DNA from: CAYHDV01 sp047619465
GTDB lineage: Bacteria > Patescibacteriota > Minisyncoccia > Phycocordibacterales > CSBR16-119
Assembly: GCA_047619465.1 (NCBI GenBank)
Contig: JBLHJW010000003.1
Location: forward strand, 1 to 36,496
Direction: 5' to 3'
DNA length: 36,496 nt
Part shown: positions 7,407 to 15,692 of the stretch, in pieces
How positions within the stretch are numbered: position 1 is the first letter of the stretch
How the letters are laid out: every line of letters begins with the position of its first letter
Position numbers and translations under genes: made by a program
The notes under the pieces: generated by a model
Seen by the model: only the letters and a program-made list of their open reading frames with translations
What the model was told of the DNA's origin: nothing
Databases searched by the model: none

Positions 7407-7897
7407 ATACTTTGATTTATAATGGAAGAAGTACTCTTGTAGTGCGACATTACACAGTAAACAAAGGGTTTATCTACGCTTATATTGACTTAGCGTGCAC
7501 CCACAACAAAGACTGTAAACATTGACTATTTAGAGGCTCAAAACGGCGCTCTAAGGGATTTATTTAATACCGAGGACTCTTGTATCATCTGCATATCCAG
7601 TTTAACCCTTGCTTTATAAGACTCATATAGAAAAACTAATTTTGGCTAAGGTTTATAGTTATTTATTATAAATTTATGTAATTCTATTTGATAATTTTTT
7701 TATGAAAAAGCACCTGGTTGAAAACTATCTTTTTTGTTGATTCAGTTAGCGTCATCAGTCTAATGATATAAAGTAGTCTCAAGTTAGGGATAATAAAACA
7801 GAACCCCTCTTCCCTTGCTCTTGTGATATAAGTCTTTATAGTCCCACAACGTGGCGTACTTCTTTTTCTGTAACTCACTTCGTTCTAACAGAAAAAA

Positions 7898-7913
7898 GTC
7901 GCACAATATATTA
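7898..7913 (-). repeat. Right arm of imperfect inverted repeat
   Basis: Partner of 7389-7406. The two arms enclose about 525 bp of gene-free sequence. Confidence 0.45.
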
Positions 7914-7924
7914 CGCCTAGAGTA

Positions 7925-7957
7925 AAATAAAAAACGCGAACGTTTTTAATTTCGCGT
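7925..7957 (-). terminator. Terminator of the mraY-gltX run
   Basis: On the minus strand ACGCGAA (7957-7951) pairs with TTCGCGT (7940-7934), followed by TTTTTATTTTA. It lies 55 bp after the stop of the last gene. Confidence 0.8.
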
Positions 7958-8011
7958 CTCTCCTTTTGTAAATGTTTTTTGTATATTCAAAGACAATTAA
8001 GTGAAAATAAT

Positions 8012-8323
8012 CTAACTTGATGGATAGGGGCTCAGCTGGTTTCCCATTTGCTGCAGTGAGTTACCTTCACCGGCTTTTATACTCTGTAGATTTGCAATAA
8101 AAGAGTTCCATAGCAGGTCTATAAAAATATTATTCCAGAAATAAGTAAGAGGGTTTTGTAAATACTCTTCCCAAACATACGTAACACCACCCCAGACATA
8201 TCCTAGGTTCGATTGAGTTTGAGGAGCCTTAATAAATGATTCAATATCAAAAGAGAAAAAAGACAAAACAAGTATTCCAAGAATTACAAGTAAAATTGTT
8301 CTGATTCGCATAAAGCCTTTCAT
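8012..8323 (-). CDS. Small membrane protein after gltX
   Basis: A 103-residue protein of unknown function with one N-terminal helix (MRIRTILLVILGILVLSFF). A mostly polar and aromatic remainder follows, with the repeated WxxxxYVWEEYLQNPLTYFWNN pattern that could lie along the membrane surface. The start is ATG 8323, four bases after the gltX stop; the frame is open further into gltX but has no reason to be used. A TACAAT box 6 nt before the ATG lies in the end of gltX and may give an extra leaderless transcript. It is last in the mraY-ftsW-murG-gltX run, so it may have an envelope role. Confidence 0.8.
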   Translation of the reverse strand: MKGFMRIRTILLVILGILVLSFFSFDIESFIKAPQTQSNLGYVWGGVTYVWEEYLQNPLTYFWNNIFIDLLWNSFIANLQSIKAGEGNSLQQMGNQLSPYPSS

Positions 8324-8327
8324 ACAA

Positions 8328-9662
8328 TTATTGTAGCATGTTAATTGCGTAATCAATTCGTTCTATGGAAGTTTTTTTTCCTATAACCTCAGCAATGCTA
8401 AATGGGTCTGGAGATCTATCTCTTCCTGAAAGGGAGAATCGCAATGGCCACAGGACCTGGCCACGGCCATTTTCTGTAGCATAATCCCAAACAGAATTTT
8501 TTATATCTTCTGAATTAAAAGACTCCATACTTGAAAAGGATTCTTTGATATGTTTTAAATGTTTTAGAGTTGTTTCCTTGTCTGACTTTTTCATGATTAG
8601 TTTATCAAACTCATATTTGGGTTGACCATAAAGATAAACAAAGTTTCCTTCTTTTTCCTGTGTTCGAAGTTCTCCAAAGTTGTCAATTCTCTCTGTGAGC
8701 ATTTTGACAGCTGTAGTATTGTCTCTTACCTTTTCAAACAAATCAGAAGACACAAATTCTGAAACCTTTATCAATAAAGCATCATCAGATAGATTCTTTA
8801 TGTATTGTTTGTTCGTCCAGTCTAGTTTTTCGCTATTAAACGCGGCTCCGCCTTTTTGAACCCTTTCGAGTGAAAACTCTTTAACAAATTCTAATAAAGG
8901 GATTATTTCTCTGTCGTCTCCTGGGTTCCATCCAATAAAAGATAGAAAGTTCAGCAGTGCATCTTTTAAATATCCAGCATCTCTATACTCCAGAACAGAT
9001 TTAACTCCTGGGTCTCTTTTTGAAAGCTTACCTCCTGTTGGACTCATGATCAATGGAATGTGCGCGTAAATTGGTCTTTCATATCCAAGGGCTTCAAGTA
9101 TCACCAACTGCCGGGCTGTACTATTTAGATGTTCTTGGCCTCTTATTACATGAGTGATACCCATATCTCCATCATCAACAACCACAACGAAGTGGTAAAC
9201 AGGAGAGCTGATATCTCTAGCAATCACAAAGTCTCCAAGCTCCTCAATATCAAAGGTCACCTCCCCTACTATCTCATCTTGGAAACTAACTTTTGTATTT
9301 GGATTTTTAAACCTAATAACTTTTCCAGATTTTTCCTTATTTTCTTCTGCTTCATAGGCAAAACCACTGTCAATGAGCTGTTGGAGTTTATTCTTATAAA
9401 CCTCTCCCCTGTCGGACTGTCTATAGAATTCGTCATGTTTAAGGCCGAGCCATGAAAATGATTCGAGAATACCATCCTCGTGTTCCTTTTTAGATCTTTC
9501 CTTATCTGTATCTTCTATTCTAAGTACAAACTTACCTCCATTCTGTTTAGCAAAAGCATAATTAAACAAAGCTGTTCGAACACCTCCAATATGAAGAACT
9601 CCTGTTGGAGATGGGGCAAATCTGGTCACTACCTTTTTATCTTTCTTAAGAAAATTAAACAT
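8328..9662 (-). CDS. gltX: Glutamyl-tRNA synthetase
   Basis: Charges tRNA-Glu (and possibly tRNA-Gln if the cell uses an amidotransferase; none is in the window). At 444 residues it is a class I enzyme of normal bacterial build. The HIGH element is PTGVLHIGG (residues 19-27) within TRFAPSPTG ... RTALFNYAFAK. The catalytic domain has RIEDTDKERS, VIRGQEHLNSTARQL and the KMSKS-type loop GGKLSKRDPG. It continues through FLGWNPGD-like SFIGWNPGDDRE into the helical anticodon domain. I use ATG 9662 (MFNFLKKDKKVV). A TTG 24 bp further up would overlap murG. The stop of murG lies 1 bp upstream, so the genes are co-transcribed with the cell-wall genes. Confidence 0.96.
   Translation of the reverse strand: MFNFLKKDKKVVTRFAPSPTGVLHIGGVRTALFNYAFAKQNGGKFVLRIEDTDKERSKKEHEDGILESFSWLGLKHDEFYRQSDRGEVYKNKLQQLIDSGFAYEAEENKEKSGKVIRFKNPNTKVSFQDEIVGEVTFDIEELGDFVIARDISSPVYHFVVVVDDGDMGITHVIRGQEHLNSTARQLVILEALGYERPIYAHIPLIMSPTGGKLSKRDPGVKSVLEYRDAGYLKDALLNFLSFIGWNPGDDREIIPLLEFVKEFSLERVQKGGAAFNSEKLDWTNKQYIKNLSDDALLIKVSEFVSSDLFEKVRDNTTAVKMLTERIDNFGELRTQEKEGNFVYLYGQPKYEFDKLIMKKSDKETTLKHLKHIKESFSSMESFNSEDIKNSVWDYATENGRGQVLWPLRFSLSGRDRSPDPFSIAEVIGKKTSIERIDYAINMLQ
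8330..8335 (-). promoter_or_regulatory. Internal -10 box for a leaderless mRNA
   Basis: On the minus strand TACAAT, 6 nt before the ATG at 8323, overlapping the gltX stop. Confidence 0.4.
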
Positions 9663-9663
9663 T

Positions 9664-10797
9664 TTATTTTTCGTGCTTAAGGGCAATTGATAATACTTCT
9701 TTTGCTATAACTTCTGAGGCATCTTCTCTTATAAATTCTGAACCTTTCAATCCCATGTTCTTAAGTTCGTTTTTATCACTCAATAGTCTTTTTATCTCAG
9801 CGAGAAATACATGGGGCTCAAGATTTTTCTCTTCTAATACAACTGCAGCTCCAGTGGCTGCGTAGTTGTAGGCGTTGGTTCTCTGATGGTCTCCATTGGA
9901 TTTTTCAATTGGGATTACAATTGCAGCTTTTCCCCAAAGAGCCATATCAAATATACTCCCGGCTCCGCCTCTTGTGATAAAAAGATCAGTGGAAGCTCCT
10001 AGCATTTTTAGCATTAAAGGGGTGAAGAAACCAAAGATCTTGTATCTATCTTTAAATTCACTTTTAGTTAACAGGAACTCAGCTCGTGATTTAATTTCTG
10101 ACTCATTTTTAGCACCTACCTGGTGAATAACTTGAGCTTCTGGAAGTAAATCATTAATGATCTCCAAGACTGCATCGTTTATAATACTTGAACCAAGTGA
10201 GCCTCCGTAAATAACAACCAAAGGTACGTTTTTTTCTAATCCAAAATATTCGTGTGTTTTATCTCCTGACGTTTCCCACATTCCCTTTCTAATAGGTTGA
10301 CCAGTCCAAGCCGTAATATCTTTTTTGTTAAATAAATTCAATCCCTCCTTAAAAGACACTCCTATTCTTTTGGCAAATTTTGATGTTATCTTGTTTACTC
10401 TTCCAGCAGACATGTCTGACTCATGCATTATGACAGGTATTCTGAGTAGCCAAGCTGCAACAACAACAGGAAAGGCTGGATAGCCACCTTTACTCATCAC
10501 CACATCAGGATAAATTCTAATCATAACTACTAAAGCTCTAAATATTGCAAAAAATGTCTTAACAGAATCAAATACATTTTTTATAGAAAAATAAACTCGC
10601 AGCTTCCCCGTTGGAACTGATACAAATTCAAGCTCGTTTACAAACAACGCCTTTTCATCGTATGGCTTATCTGCAACGTAATAGAGTTTTACATCTAGAA
10701 TATTTTGATCTTCAATTTGATCTTTTACAGCTTCAGCTATAGCTATAAGTGGATAAAAGTGACCTCCAGATCCTCCTCCTGTGAATACTATTTTCAT
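9664..10797 (-). CDS. murG: MurG, lipid II-forming GlcNAc transferase
   Basis: Transfers GlcNAc from UDP-GlcNAc onto lipid I to make lipid II on the inner face of the membrane. The 377 residues show a GT-B enzyme: the N-terminal glycine-rich loop MKIVFTGGGSGGHFYPLIAIAE, the middle VMSKGGYPAFPVVVAAWLLRIPVIMHESD, the second domain loop VIYGGSLGSSIIN, and the UDP-GlcNAc site with LFITRGGAGSIFDMALWGKAAIVIPIEKS ... GDHQRTNA. All expected motifs are present. The ATG overlaps the ftsW stop (ATGA), indicating translational coupling. Order mraY-ftsW-murG follows the classical dcw cluster with murD missing between. Confidence 0.97.
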   Translation of the reverse strand: MKIVFTGGGSGGHFYPLIAIAEAVKDQIEDQNILDVKLYYVADKPYDEKALFVNELEFVSVPTGKLRVYFSIKNVFDSVKTFFAIFRALVVMIRIYPDVVMSKGGYPAFPVVVAAWLLRIPVIMHESDMSAGRVNKITSKFAKRIGVSFKEGLNLFNKKDITAWTGQPIRKGMWETSGDKTHEYFGLEKNVPLVVIYGGSLGSSIINDAVLEIINDLLPEAQVIHQVGAKNESEIKSRAEFLLTKSEFKDRYKIFGFFTPLMLKMLGASTDLFITRGGAGSIFDMALWGKAAIVIPIEKSNGDHQRTNAYNYAATGAAVVLEEKNLEPHVFLAEIKRLLSDKNELKNMGLKGSEFIREDASEVIAKEVLSIALKHEK

Positions 10798-11906
10798 GAT
10801 TTTGAGTTTGTTATATATCGTGAGACATTAAGAATAATTCCAACTGCAAAAAGCGATATTATGAGCGCAGAGCCACCGTGGCTCATGAATACGAGAGGAA
10901 CTCCCGTAAGCGGAAATAGTCCGGTAATTGAATAAATATTCAGGAAAGATTGCGCTAATAACAGTATAGCAAGCCCAGACACCACAAGTCTACCGAAGCT
11001 GTCTGTTGCGTGCCTTGCTATCCACAGAGCTCTTTGCCCAAAGGCGACATAGAGCAATATAACAAAAACAGAACCAACAAAACCAAACTCTTCTCCTATC
11101 ACAGCAAAAATAGAGTCTCCCTGTGGCTCCGGAAGATAGCTGAATTTCTGAATACTCTGACCTAGCCCTCTCCCAAACACTCCACCAGACCCAATAGCAA
11201 TAAGTGACTGCTGTAGCTGAAAAGATGACCCCTGCGGATCACTAGATGGATCCACAAATGTCTGAACTCTCTTAAGCAGGTAGGGCTTGGCTGCAATCAG
11301 CGAAGCAAAACCCACAAGAGCTATTAGTATACTCCCAAAAATATATTTTTTAGGGAGACCGGCGAGGTAAGCGAGTGTTCCTCCTGTGCCTACCATTAAA
11401 AGCAGACTTTTTGTGTCTGGCTGACGAAGAAGGAGAAATGCTCCAAGTACAAAAAGTATTGCAAGCGGCAAAATTCCTGATTTCATTTTTTTATACTCTG
11501 CTTTTGTCCATCCCAGCCAAGCAGCAAAATATATTACAAACCCAACTTTTAGTAGTTCCACAGGTTGAAAAGAAAAAGGTCCTAGGTTTAGCCACCTTGT
11601 TGCTCCCCCGTGAGAGTTTCCTAGTTCTGGTATGAAAACAAGACCCACAGCAACAACACCTAGAGCAAATATATAAAAAGCATATTTCTTCCAAATAGTG
11701 TAATGAATTCTTGAAGAAAGCCACATAACACCCAAACCAAGAACAAGACCAAGCCCTTGATTTAATATTATTCCATAGAATTTTGTTGAGTTTTTTGCCA
11801 GAACACCAAAAGAAGCCGATATAAATGAGAACAGGCCAACTATTATTAGTAGAGATACTATAACTAGGAAAGGTCTATCAAATTGTTTTTTACTTTTAAC
11901 CATCAT
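10794..11906 (-). CDS. ftsW: FtsW/RodA-type SEDS peptidoglycan polymerase
   Basis: A SEDS-family glycosyltransferase that polymerises lipid II at the division site together with a class B PBP. About ten membrane helices over 370 residues. Family marks are GGATRWLNLGPFSFQPVELLK, the loop with LLRQPDTKSLLL, the exterior loop LKRVQTFVDPSSDPQGSSFQLQQSLIAIGSGGVFGRGLGQS, PEPQGDSIFAVIGEEFGF, and the C-terminal TGLFPLTGVPLVFMSHGGSALI. Its position between mraY and murG supports ftsW over rodA. The start may be ATG 11906 or the adjacent ATG 11903. It begins 3 bp after mraY and ends in a 4-bp overlap with murG. Confidence 0.95.
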   Translation of the reverse strand: MMVKSKKQFDRPFLVIVSLLIIVGLFSFISASFGVLAKNSTKFYGIILNQGLGLVLGLGVMWLSSRIHYTIWKKYAFYIFALGVVAVGLVFIPELGNSHGGATRWLNLGPFSFQPVELLKVGFVIYFAAWLGWTKAEYKKMKSGILPLAILFVLGAFLLLRQPDTKSLLLMVGTGGTLAYLAGLPKKYIFGSILIALVGFASLIAAKPYLLKRVQTFVDPSSDPQGSSFQLQQSLIAIGSGGVFGRGLGQSIQKFSYLPEPQGDSIFAVIGEEFGFVGSVFVILLYVAFGQRALWIARHATDSFGRLVVSGLAILLLAQSFLNIYSITGLFPLTGVPLVFMSHGGSALIISLFAVGIILNVSRYITNSKS

Positions 11907-11909
11907 GTC

Positions 11910-12977
11910 TTAAAGTAGTTCAATTATAACCCCAAGCATGGCAAACACCCCGGTAAGAACCCAGTATCTCATGGTTATCCTCTCTCGAGACCAACCTATT
12001 GCTTCAAAGTGGTGATGCAAAGGCGCTACTTTAAAAACCTTTTTATTGAATAACCTTTTTGAAGTTATTTGAATTACTGAGGACAGTGAAGTTAGAACAA
12101 GTGGGAAAGCAATAATCGGAAGTATCAAAACGGAGTCTGTCAGAAAAGAAATTATTGCGAGTGTAATCGTGAGTCCAAGCATTCCAGTATCTCCCATGTA
12201 AAATCGAGCTGGTGGGATATTGAACCAAAGAAAGGCTAGAAGACCTCCAGAAATGGCCGAACACAAGGCCGCAATATCGTGAAGCCCTTTTGAAAATGCA
12301 ATCAGGGCAAAGGCAGAGTAGATAATCATCATAACTCCCCCCGCTAAACCGTCTATTCCGTCTATCACACTCGATGAAAAAGTTGCCAGAACTACAATTA
12401 TGAAAAAAGGAACGAACAGCCATCCCAGCTCAAGCGTTCCAGACGAAAATGGAATAGATATTGCTGTAATACCCAGTTTTGAGAAGAACCACCAAGCTCC
12501 AACCAAGCCAACTAGCGACACTGCAAATATCCTTACTTTTCTATCTAGGCCCTCTAAAAATAATTTTCCCTTCCCTAGTATTTGTAGTAGGTCGTCGGCA
12601 AGTCCAAGCAATGAGCCAACAACAAGAGTAAACAGCGGCAGCCATGTCTGACCCCTAGATATAAAGTCAAAAATTTCCCGCTCAGGAAGTGGCATGAATC
12701 TAGAAACAATCCAGAAAACAAATATTGTAAGTAAAACAGATCCCCAAATAAGAACGCCTCCAATTCTAGGTGTATTTAACTCATCTGCTTCGTTGTGTAT
12801 TGCTTTAAAGTCTGGATTTATTTCATCTTCTGGTTGATTAGATGAGTCAATAGACCTAGAGCTTCTCTTCCACATCTTGTGCTTATACAAAAAAGAAGCA
12901 ACAAATGGCGTTAAGCCCATTCCGATCAGGAAAGTCAGAAATCCTGGAATAATAACCTTCAAAAGCTCTGAAAACAT
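11910..12977 (-). CDS. mraY: MraY, phospho-MurNAc-pentapeptide translocase
   Basis: Makes lipid I from UDP-MurNAc-pentapeptide and undecaprenyl phosphate in the membrane. At 355 residues it is of normal length with about ten helices. Visible motifs: NTPRIGG (about 69-74), LLGLADDLLQILGK with the metal-binding DD pair, SSVIDGIDGLAGG, the FYMGDTGML loop and KVAPLHHHFEAIGWSRERI near the C-terminus. The loop after helix 1 has an insertion of about 25 polar residues (SSNQPEDEINPDFKAIHNEADE) compared with short homologues. It is first in a five-gene run and has its own near-consensus promoter. Confidence 0.97.
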   Translation of the reverse strand: MFSELLKVIIPGFLTFLIGMGLTPFVASFLYKHKMWKRSSRSIDSSNQPEDEINPDFKAIHNEADELNTPRIGGVLIWGSVLLTIFVFWIVSRFMPLPEREIFDFISRGQTWLPLFTLVVGSLLGLADDLLQILGKGKLFLEGLDRKVRIFAVSLVGLVGAWWFFSKLGITAISIPFSSGTLELGWLFVPFFIIVVLATFSSSVIDGIDGLAGGVMMIIYSAFALIAFSKGLHDIAALCSAISGGLLAFLWFNIPPARFYMGDTGMLGLTITLAIISFLTDSVLILPIIAFPLVLTSLSSVIQITSKRLFNKKVFKVAPLHHHFEAIGWSRERITMRYWVLTGVFAMLGVIIELL

Positions 12978-12983
12978 TACCGT

Positions 12984-13011
12984 ATTATACCCTATATAGT
13001 TATTTTAGTAA
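12984..13011 (-). promoter_or_regulatory. Promoter of the mraY run, leaderless
   Basis: On the minus strand TTACTA (13011-13006), spacer 16 bp, TATAAT (12989-12984), then 6 nt to the ATG at 12977. Confidence 0.65.
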
Positions 13012-13064
13012 TCCACATAGCGAAATGTGCATAAAAACCATTGTAGTAGATCTTATAAAAACTA

Positions 13065-13943
13065 TTAATTTGCCAAGTAGATAGAGTAATCTTTGATTAT
13101 CTTCTTTATATCATCAAAGCGGCCACTTCTACTGTCTACTCCAAGCACAACAGCAATAACAGGTCGATTCAACCCGATATTAAACCTCACAGCTAAAGAC
13201 CCTCCAGACTGATTAGTGTAGCCGGTCTTTGAAGCCTGTAGTCCAAGTAATGAGTTTGCGACAAGGTTTGTATTCTCTGCTACATGGTCTGTATTTTCCG
13301 ATGAAATGGAAAAAGTATTCCGGACTGTTCCACTAAGTATTTGAGGATATTTATTATATATATAAGAAAGTAGACTAGCCACATCCTCAGCGCTTCCCTT
13401 TCCTCCAAACTCATCTGTCTCGTTTAGCCCTGTTGGATTTTTAAATACAAGACCCAAGCTCAACTCACGAGCTTTATCGTTCATTCTCTCTATAAACCTC
13501 TCTCTTCCTCTATGGTAAGTGCTTGCTATAGCTTCTGCTGCATCATTTGAAGAGTTCACAAGCATAAATGACACCAGATCCTCTGCCCGCCATTTCTCGT
13601 TTATAAGAAGCCCCGTGTCTCCAATGCTTTTGAAAGAATTCCAGTCAATATACACATACTGATCAGACATCTCTTCCATCGCTATAAGTCCTGTCATAAG
13701 TTTTGTAATTGAAGCTATTTCAAATTGTTCTTCAGAATTTTTACTATATAAAATGTCTCCAGTTTTATCGTCAATAACGATAGCAGCCTCAGCAGAAAGT
13801 TCTTGTTCTGAAAATATGCCAAAATCTGCCTCAGAAGAAACTTCCTTGTTACTATGTCCAGCAAGAAAAGATAGAGTCAGCACAGACACTCCTATAAAAT
13901 ATACGTTTTTATACTTATTAAAATGACTCCAGACTTTATTCAT
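13065..13943 (-). CDS. dacA: D-alanyl-D-alanine carboxypeptidase (S11, DacA-like)
   Basis: Trims the terminal D-Ala of peptidoglycan stem peptides outside the membrane. The 292 residues begin with a signal/anchor helix (about 12-29). The penicillin-binding triad is complete: SxxK at 78-81 (SITK), SxN at 131-133 (SSN) and KTG at 239-241. The C-terminal beta-domain of longer DacA proteins is absent: the protein ends about 50 residues after KTG. It is transcribed alone from a leaderless-type promoter on the same strand as, and just upstream of, mraY. Confidence 0.93.
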   Translation of the reverse strand: MNKVWSHFNKYKNVYFIGVSVLTLSFLAGHSNKEVSSEADFGIFSEQELSAEAAIVIDDKTGDILYSKNSEEQFEIASITKLMTGLIAMEEMSDQYVYIDWNSFKSIGDTGLLINEKWRAEDLVSFMLVNSSNDAAEAIASTYHRGRERFIERMNDKARELSLGLVFKNPTGLNETDEFGGKGSAEDVASLLSYIYNKYPQILSGTVRNTFSISSENTDHVAENTNLVANSLLGLQASKTGYTNQSGGSLAVRFNIGLNRPVIAVVLGVDSRSGRFDDIKKIIKDYSIYLAN

Positions 13944-13951
13944 GGCTCTAT

Positions 13952-13957
13952 ATTATA
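13952..13957 (-). promoter_or_regulatory. -10 box for a leaderless dacA mRNA
   Basis: On the minus strand TATAAT, 8 nt before the ATG at 13943. Confidence 0.55.
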
Positions 13958-13983
13958 TTGATATTACACGTCTGTCCATGTAT

Positions 13984-14013
13984 AGAAAAACCCAACAACT
14001 TAGACGGGTTTTA
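13984..14013 (-). terminator. Terminator of scpAB
   Basis: On the minus strand AAAACCC (14012-14006) pairs with GGGTTTT (13993-13987), followed by TTCTATA. It sits just after the scpB stop. Confidence 0.7.
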
Positions 14014-14029
14014 TAATATTTAATATCTA

Positions 14030-14644
14030 TTATTGTTCTTTCGCTGATACATCCGCAGACTCTTCAATCTTCTGAACCAGTCCATCCTCTCTGTCTTCGC
14101 CGTTTACCTTATCTTCTAGCTTATTTTGAACTTCCTCAAATCTTGGAAGATCTAGCCTGTTAGTAACGCCCAGAAAAGAAAGTAATTCCAAGCTTGGCTT
14201 GTATACATATTTTCGGCTATCGTCTCTGTGGGACTCTCGCTCTACTAGCCCTCGAACGGAAAGGTTTCGTAGGATAAAACTAGAGTTCACTCCTCGTATG
14301 TAGTCGATGTCTGCGCGTGTTACGTCTTTCTTATATAAAACAATAGAAAGGGTTTCTAGGCTAGGTTTTGACAGGTCTTTTGAAAGTTCTTCTTTTCTAA
14401 TCTCTTTGAAGAATTCACTCATCTGTGGGTGTGTTCCAAGGGAGACCTTTTCATCGTCTAGCTGCATCAAAACCACACCTCTACCCTCTAGAGACATTTT
14501 TAGTTGGGATAGTGATTCGTTAATATCCTCTGTTTTTTTACCAAAAGTTTTTGCGAGTTTTTTTATACTCACAGGTTCTCCTTTGAAGAATAGATAACTT
14601 TCTATTTGTAAATGTAACGGTGTGTTTTCCATACTATAATTCAT
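14030..14644 (-). CDS. scpB: Chromosome segregation protein ScpB
   Basis: Winged-helix subunit that, with ScpA, bridges the SMC heads in the condensin complex. About 200 residues: an N-terminal winged helix (IESYLFFKGEPVSIKKLAKTFGKK), then a second one with KPSLETLSIVLYKKDVTRADIDYIRGVNSSFILRNLSVRGLVER, the most conserved part of the family, ending in LLSFLGVTNRLDLP. The C-terminal tail is acidic and not conserved. Two ATGs are possible: 14644 (11-bp overlap with scpA) and 14632, which lies 1 bp after the scpA stop; I cannot decide. Coupling with scpA is evident either way. Confidence 0.93.
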   Translation of the reverse strand: MNYSMENTPLHLQIESYLFFKGEPVSIKKLAKTFGKKTEDINESLSQLKMSLEGRGVVLMQLDDEKVSLGTHPQMSEFFKEIRKEELSKDLSKPSLETLSIVLYKKDVTRADIDYIRGVNSSFILRNLSVRGLVERESHRDDSRKYVYKPSLELLSFLGVTNRLDLPRFEEVQNKLEDKVNGEDREDGLVQKIEESADVSAKEQ

Positions 14645-15410
14645 CTATTGTAACCTCTTCATTCACTTCTTCCAATTCAGAATCCTTCTTGTTTATGGTG
14701 ATATCGTCAAAATGATTTTCCTGAACTAAAGATAGTATTCCTTCTCGAGCCATCTCAAGAACAGCTAGGAAGCTTACTATCACATGAATTCTCTCTTCTC
14801 TTGGCGTATCGTACTTCCCTTTTGTATCAGAAAAGTCCTTAAAACTCATAGACAAACTGCTAGATATTCTCTCGGTCAGACCTGTAATCATCTGATCTAT
14901 GGACATTACTTTTGAAATAGATATTTCTGGGAGCTTTTCCTTTGCTGCTGGAACAGCAGACAGCACGTCCCCTGCAACAGCGAGCATAGCGTCGATAGTA
15001 ATTTGTTCATCAGGAGAGAAGACTATGTTACTTCTTTTTGTCTCACCTTGCGGGTAGATAACTTTTCTTCCAAAAGACCTTGCAATATCAACGCTGATTG
15101 ATTGAAATAGTTGATACAACTCAAGCCTCCTTTTCAAGCTACTTACATCCTCTTCTTCATCATTAGATAATTCCAGCTTTGGCAGAAGGGACTTAGACTT
15201 GATTAGTATCAGAGTTGAGGCAACAGATATAAAGCTAGACAAGTCTGTTATAGATCCAGACCCTTGTTCTCTCATGTATGAAATATAGTCCGCTGTAACT
15301 TCAGCCAACGATAGATCGTTTATAAAAAGCTTTCTTTTGTCTATCAAGTGTAAAAGTAGGTCAAAAGGACCTTCAAATGCTTCTGTTACTATCTGATATT
15401 TGTTGTCCAT
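14634..15410 (-). CDS. scpA: Chromosome segregation protein ScpA (kleisin)
   Basis: Kleisin subunit of the SMC-ScpAB complex. The 258 residues show the N-terminal kleisin signature FEGPFDLLLHLIDKRKLFINDLSLAEVTADYISYM, followed by FISVASTLILIKSKSLLP, both characteristic of bacterial ScpA. The C-terminal winged-helix part is recognisable in EERIHVIVSFLAVLEMAREGILSLVQENHFDDITI. The smc gene is not in the window. On the minus strand a TACAAT box stands 7 nt before the ATG, so the scpAB message is probably leaderless. Confidence 0.95.
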   Translation of the reverse strand: MDNKYQIVTEAFEGPFDLLLHLIDKRKLFINDLSLAEVTADYISYMREQGSGSITDLSSFISVASTLILIKSKSLLPKLELSNDEEEDVSSLKRRLELYQLFQSISVDIARSFGRKVIYPQGETKRSNIVFSPDEQITIDAMLAVAGDVLSAVPAAKEKLPEISISKVMSIDQMITGLTERISSSLSMSFKDFSDTKGKYDTPREERIHVIVSFLAVLEMAREGILSLVQENHFDDITINKKDSELEEVNEEVTIDEL

Positions 15411-15417
15411 GGCTAAT

Positions 15418-15423
15418 ATTGTA
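15418..15423 (-). promoter_or_regulatory. -10 box for a leaderless scpAB mRNA
   Basis: On the minus strand TACAAT, 7 nt before the ATG at 15410. Confidence 0.5.
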
Positions 15424-15431
15424 ACAGATGA

Positions 15432-15459
15432 TTGACTTCTTTGTTTTTAAACCTAAATT
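15432..15459 (+). promoter_or_regulatory. Promoter of the small gene at 15477
   Basis: TTGACT at 15432-15437 and TAAATT at 15454-15459, spacer 16 bp; A-rich leader. Confidence 0.55.
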
Positions 15460-15476
15460 TAATAAAAATCAAAACA

Positions 15477-15677
15477 ATGACCAATCTAACTGAAAGTAGG
15501 TATTTCTACGACACAATATTTGGTGAATTCAGAGATATTGAAAAGGACCCTCCTGATTCTAGATTTGCAGGCCATGTATATCACCAACCACCAATAAAAT
15601 TCTTCGATCCAAGGTTTGAATCTACATCAAAGCAAGAGTTTACTGACCCAAGGTTTTCCAAAAACCACCAGTTATAG
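15477..15677 (+). CDS. Small protein with three D-x-R-F units
   Basis: A 66-residue soluble protein of unknown function. Three short units, PDSRFAG, DPRFEST and DPRFSKN, are spaced 17-22 residues apart, with aromatic residues between (YFYDTIFGEFRDIE, HVYHQPPIKFFDPRF), suggesting an extended, possibly peptide-like protein. The start is ATG 15477 (MTNLTES); the frame is open a little further up but there it overlaps the promoter. The stop codon is embedded in the loop of the following terminator hairpin. It is a single gene between scpA and the convergent CofE-like gene. Confidence 0.6.
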   Translation: MTNLTESRYFYDTIFGEFRDIEKDPPDSRFAGHVYHQPPIKFFDPRFESTSKQEFTDPRFSKNHQL

Positions 15678-15692
15678 CTGGTGGTTTTTTTA
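15659..15692. terminator. Strong terminator, probably bidirectional
   Basis: AAAACCACCAG (15661-15671) pairs with CTGGTGGTTTT (15678-15688), with a T-run. A-residues on the left also give the convergent gene a T-tail. Confidence 0.85.

Larger units (their letters stand above)
7312..8011. other. 700-bp stretch without a convincing gene
   Basis: No open frame here has codon use or a motif I trust; the longest, on the minus strand at 7684-7878, gives a 64-residue product with no recognisable features. The stretch holds an imperfect inverted repeat (7389-7406 with 7898-7913), a 9-bp hairpin (7863-7871 with 7888-7896), a small hairpin with ACGCT/AGCGT near 7476-7496, and a minus-strand terminator at 7925-7957. 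It looks like a decayed gene or small element. Confidence 0.5.

Noticed and set aside
7684..7878. 64-residue minus-strand frame in the gene-free stretch
   Set aside because: No promoter, no recognisable domain, atypical residue mix and low-complexity surroundings; more likely random or decayed sequence.
12043..12423. 126-residue minus-strand frame inside mraY and similar frames inside other genes
   Set aside because: They lie in other frames of clearly identified genes and have no own signals.
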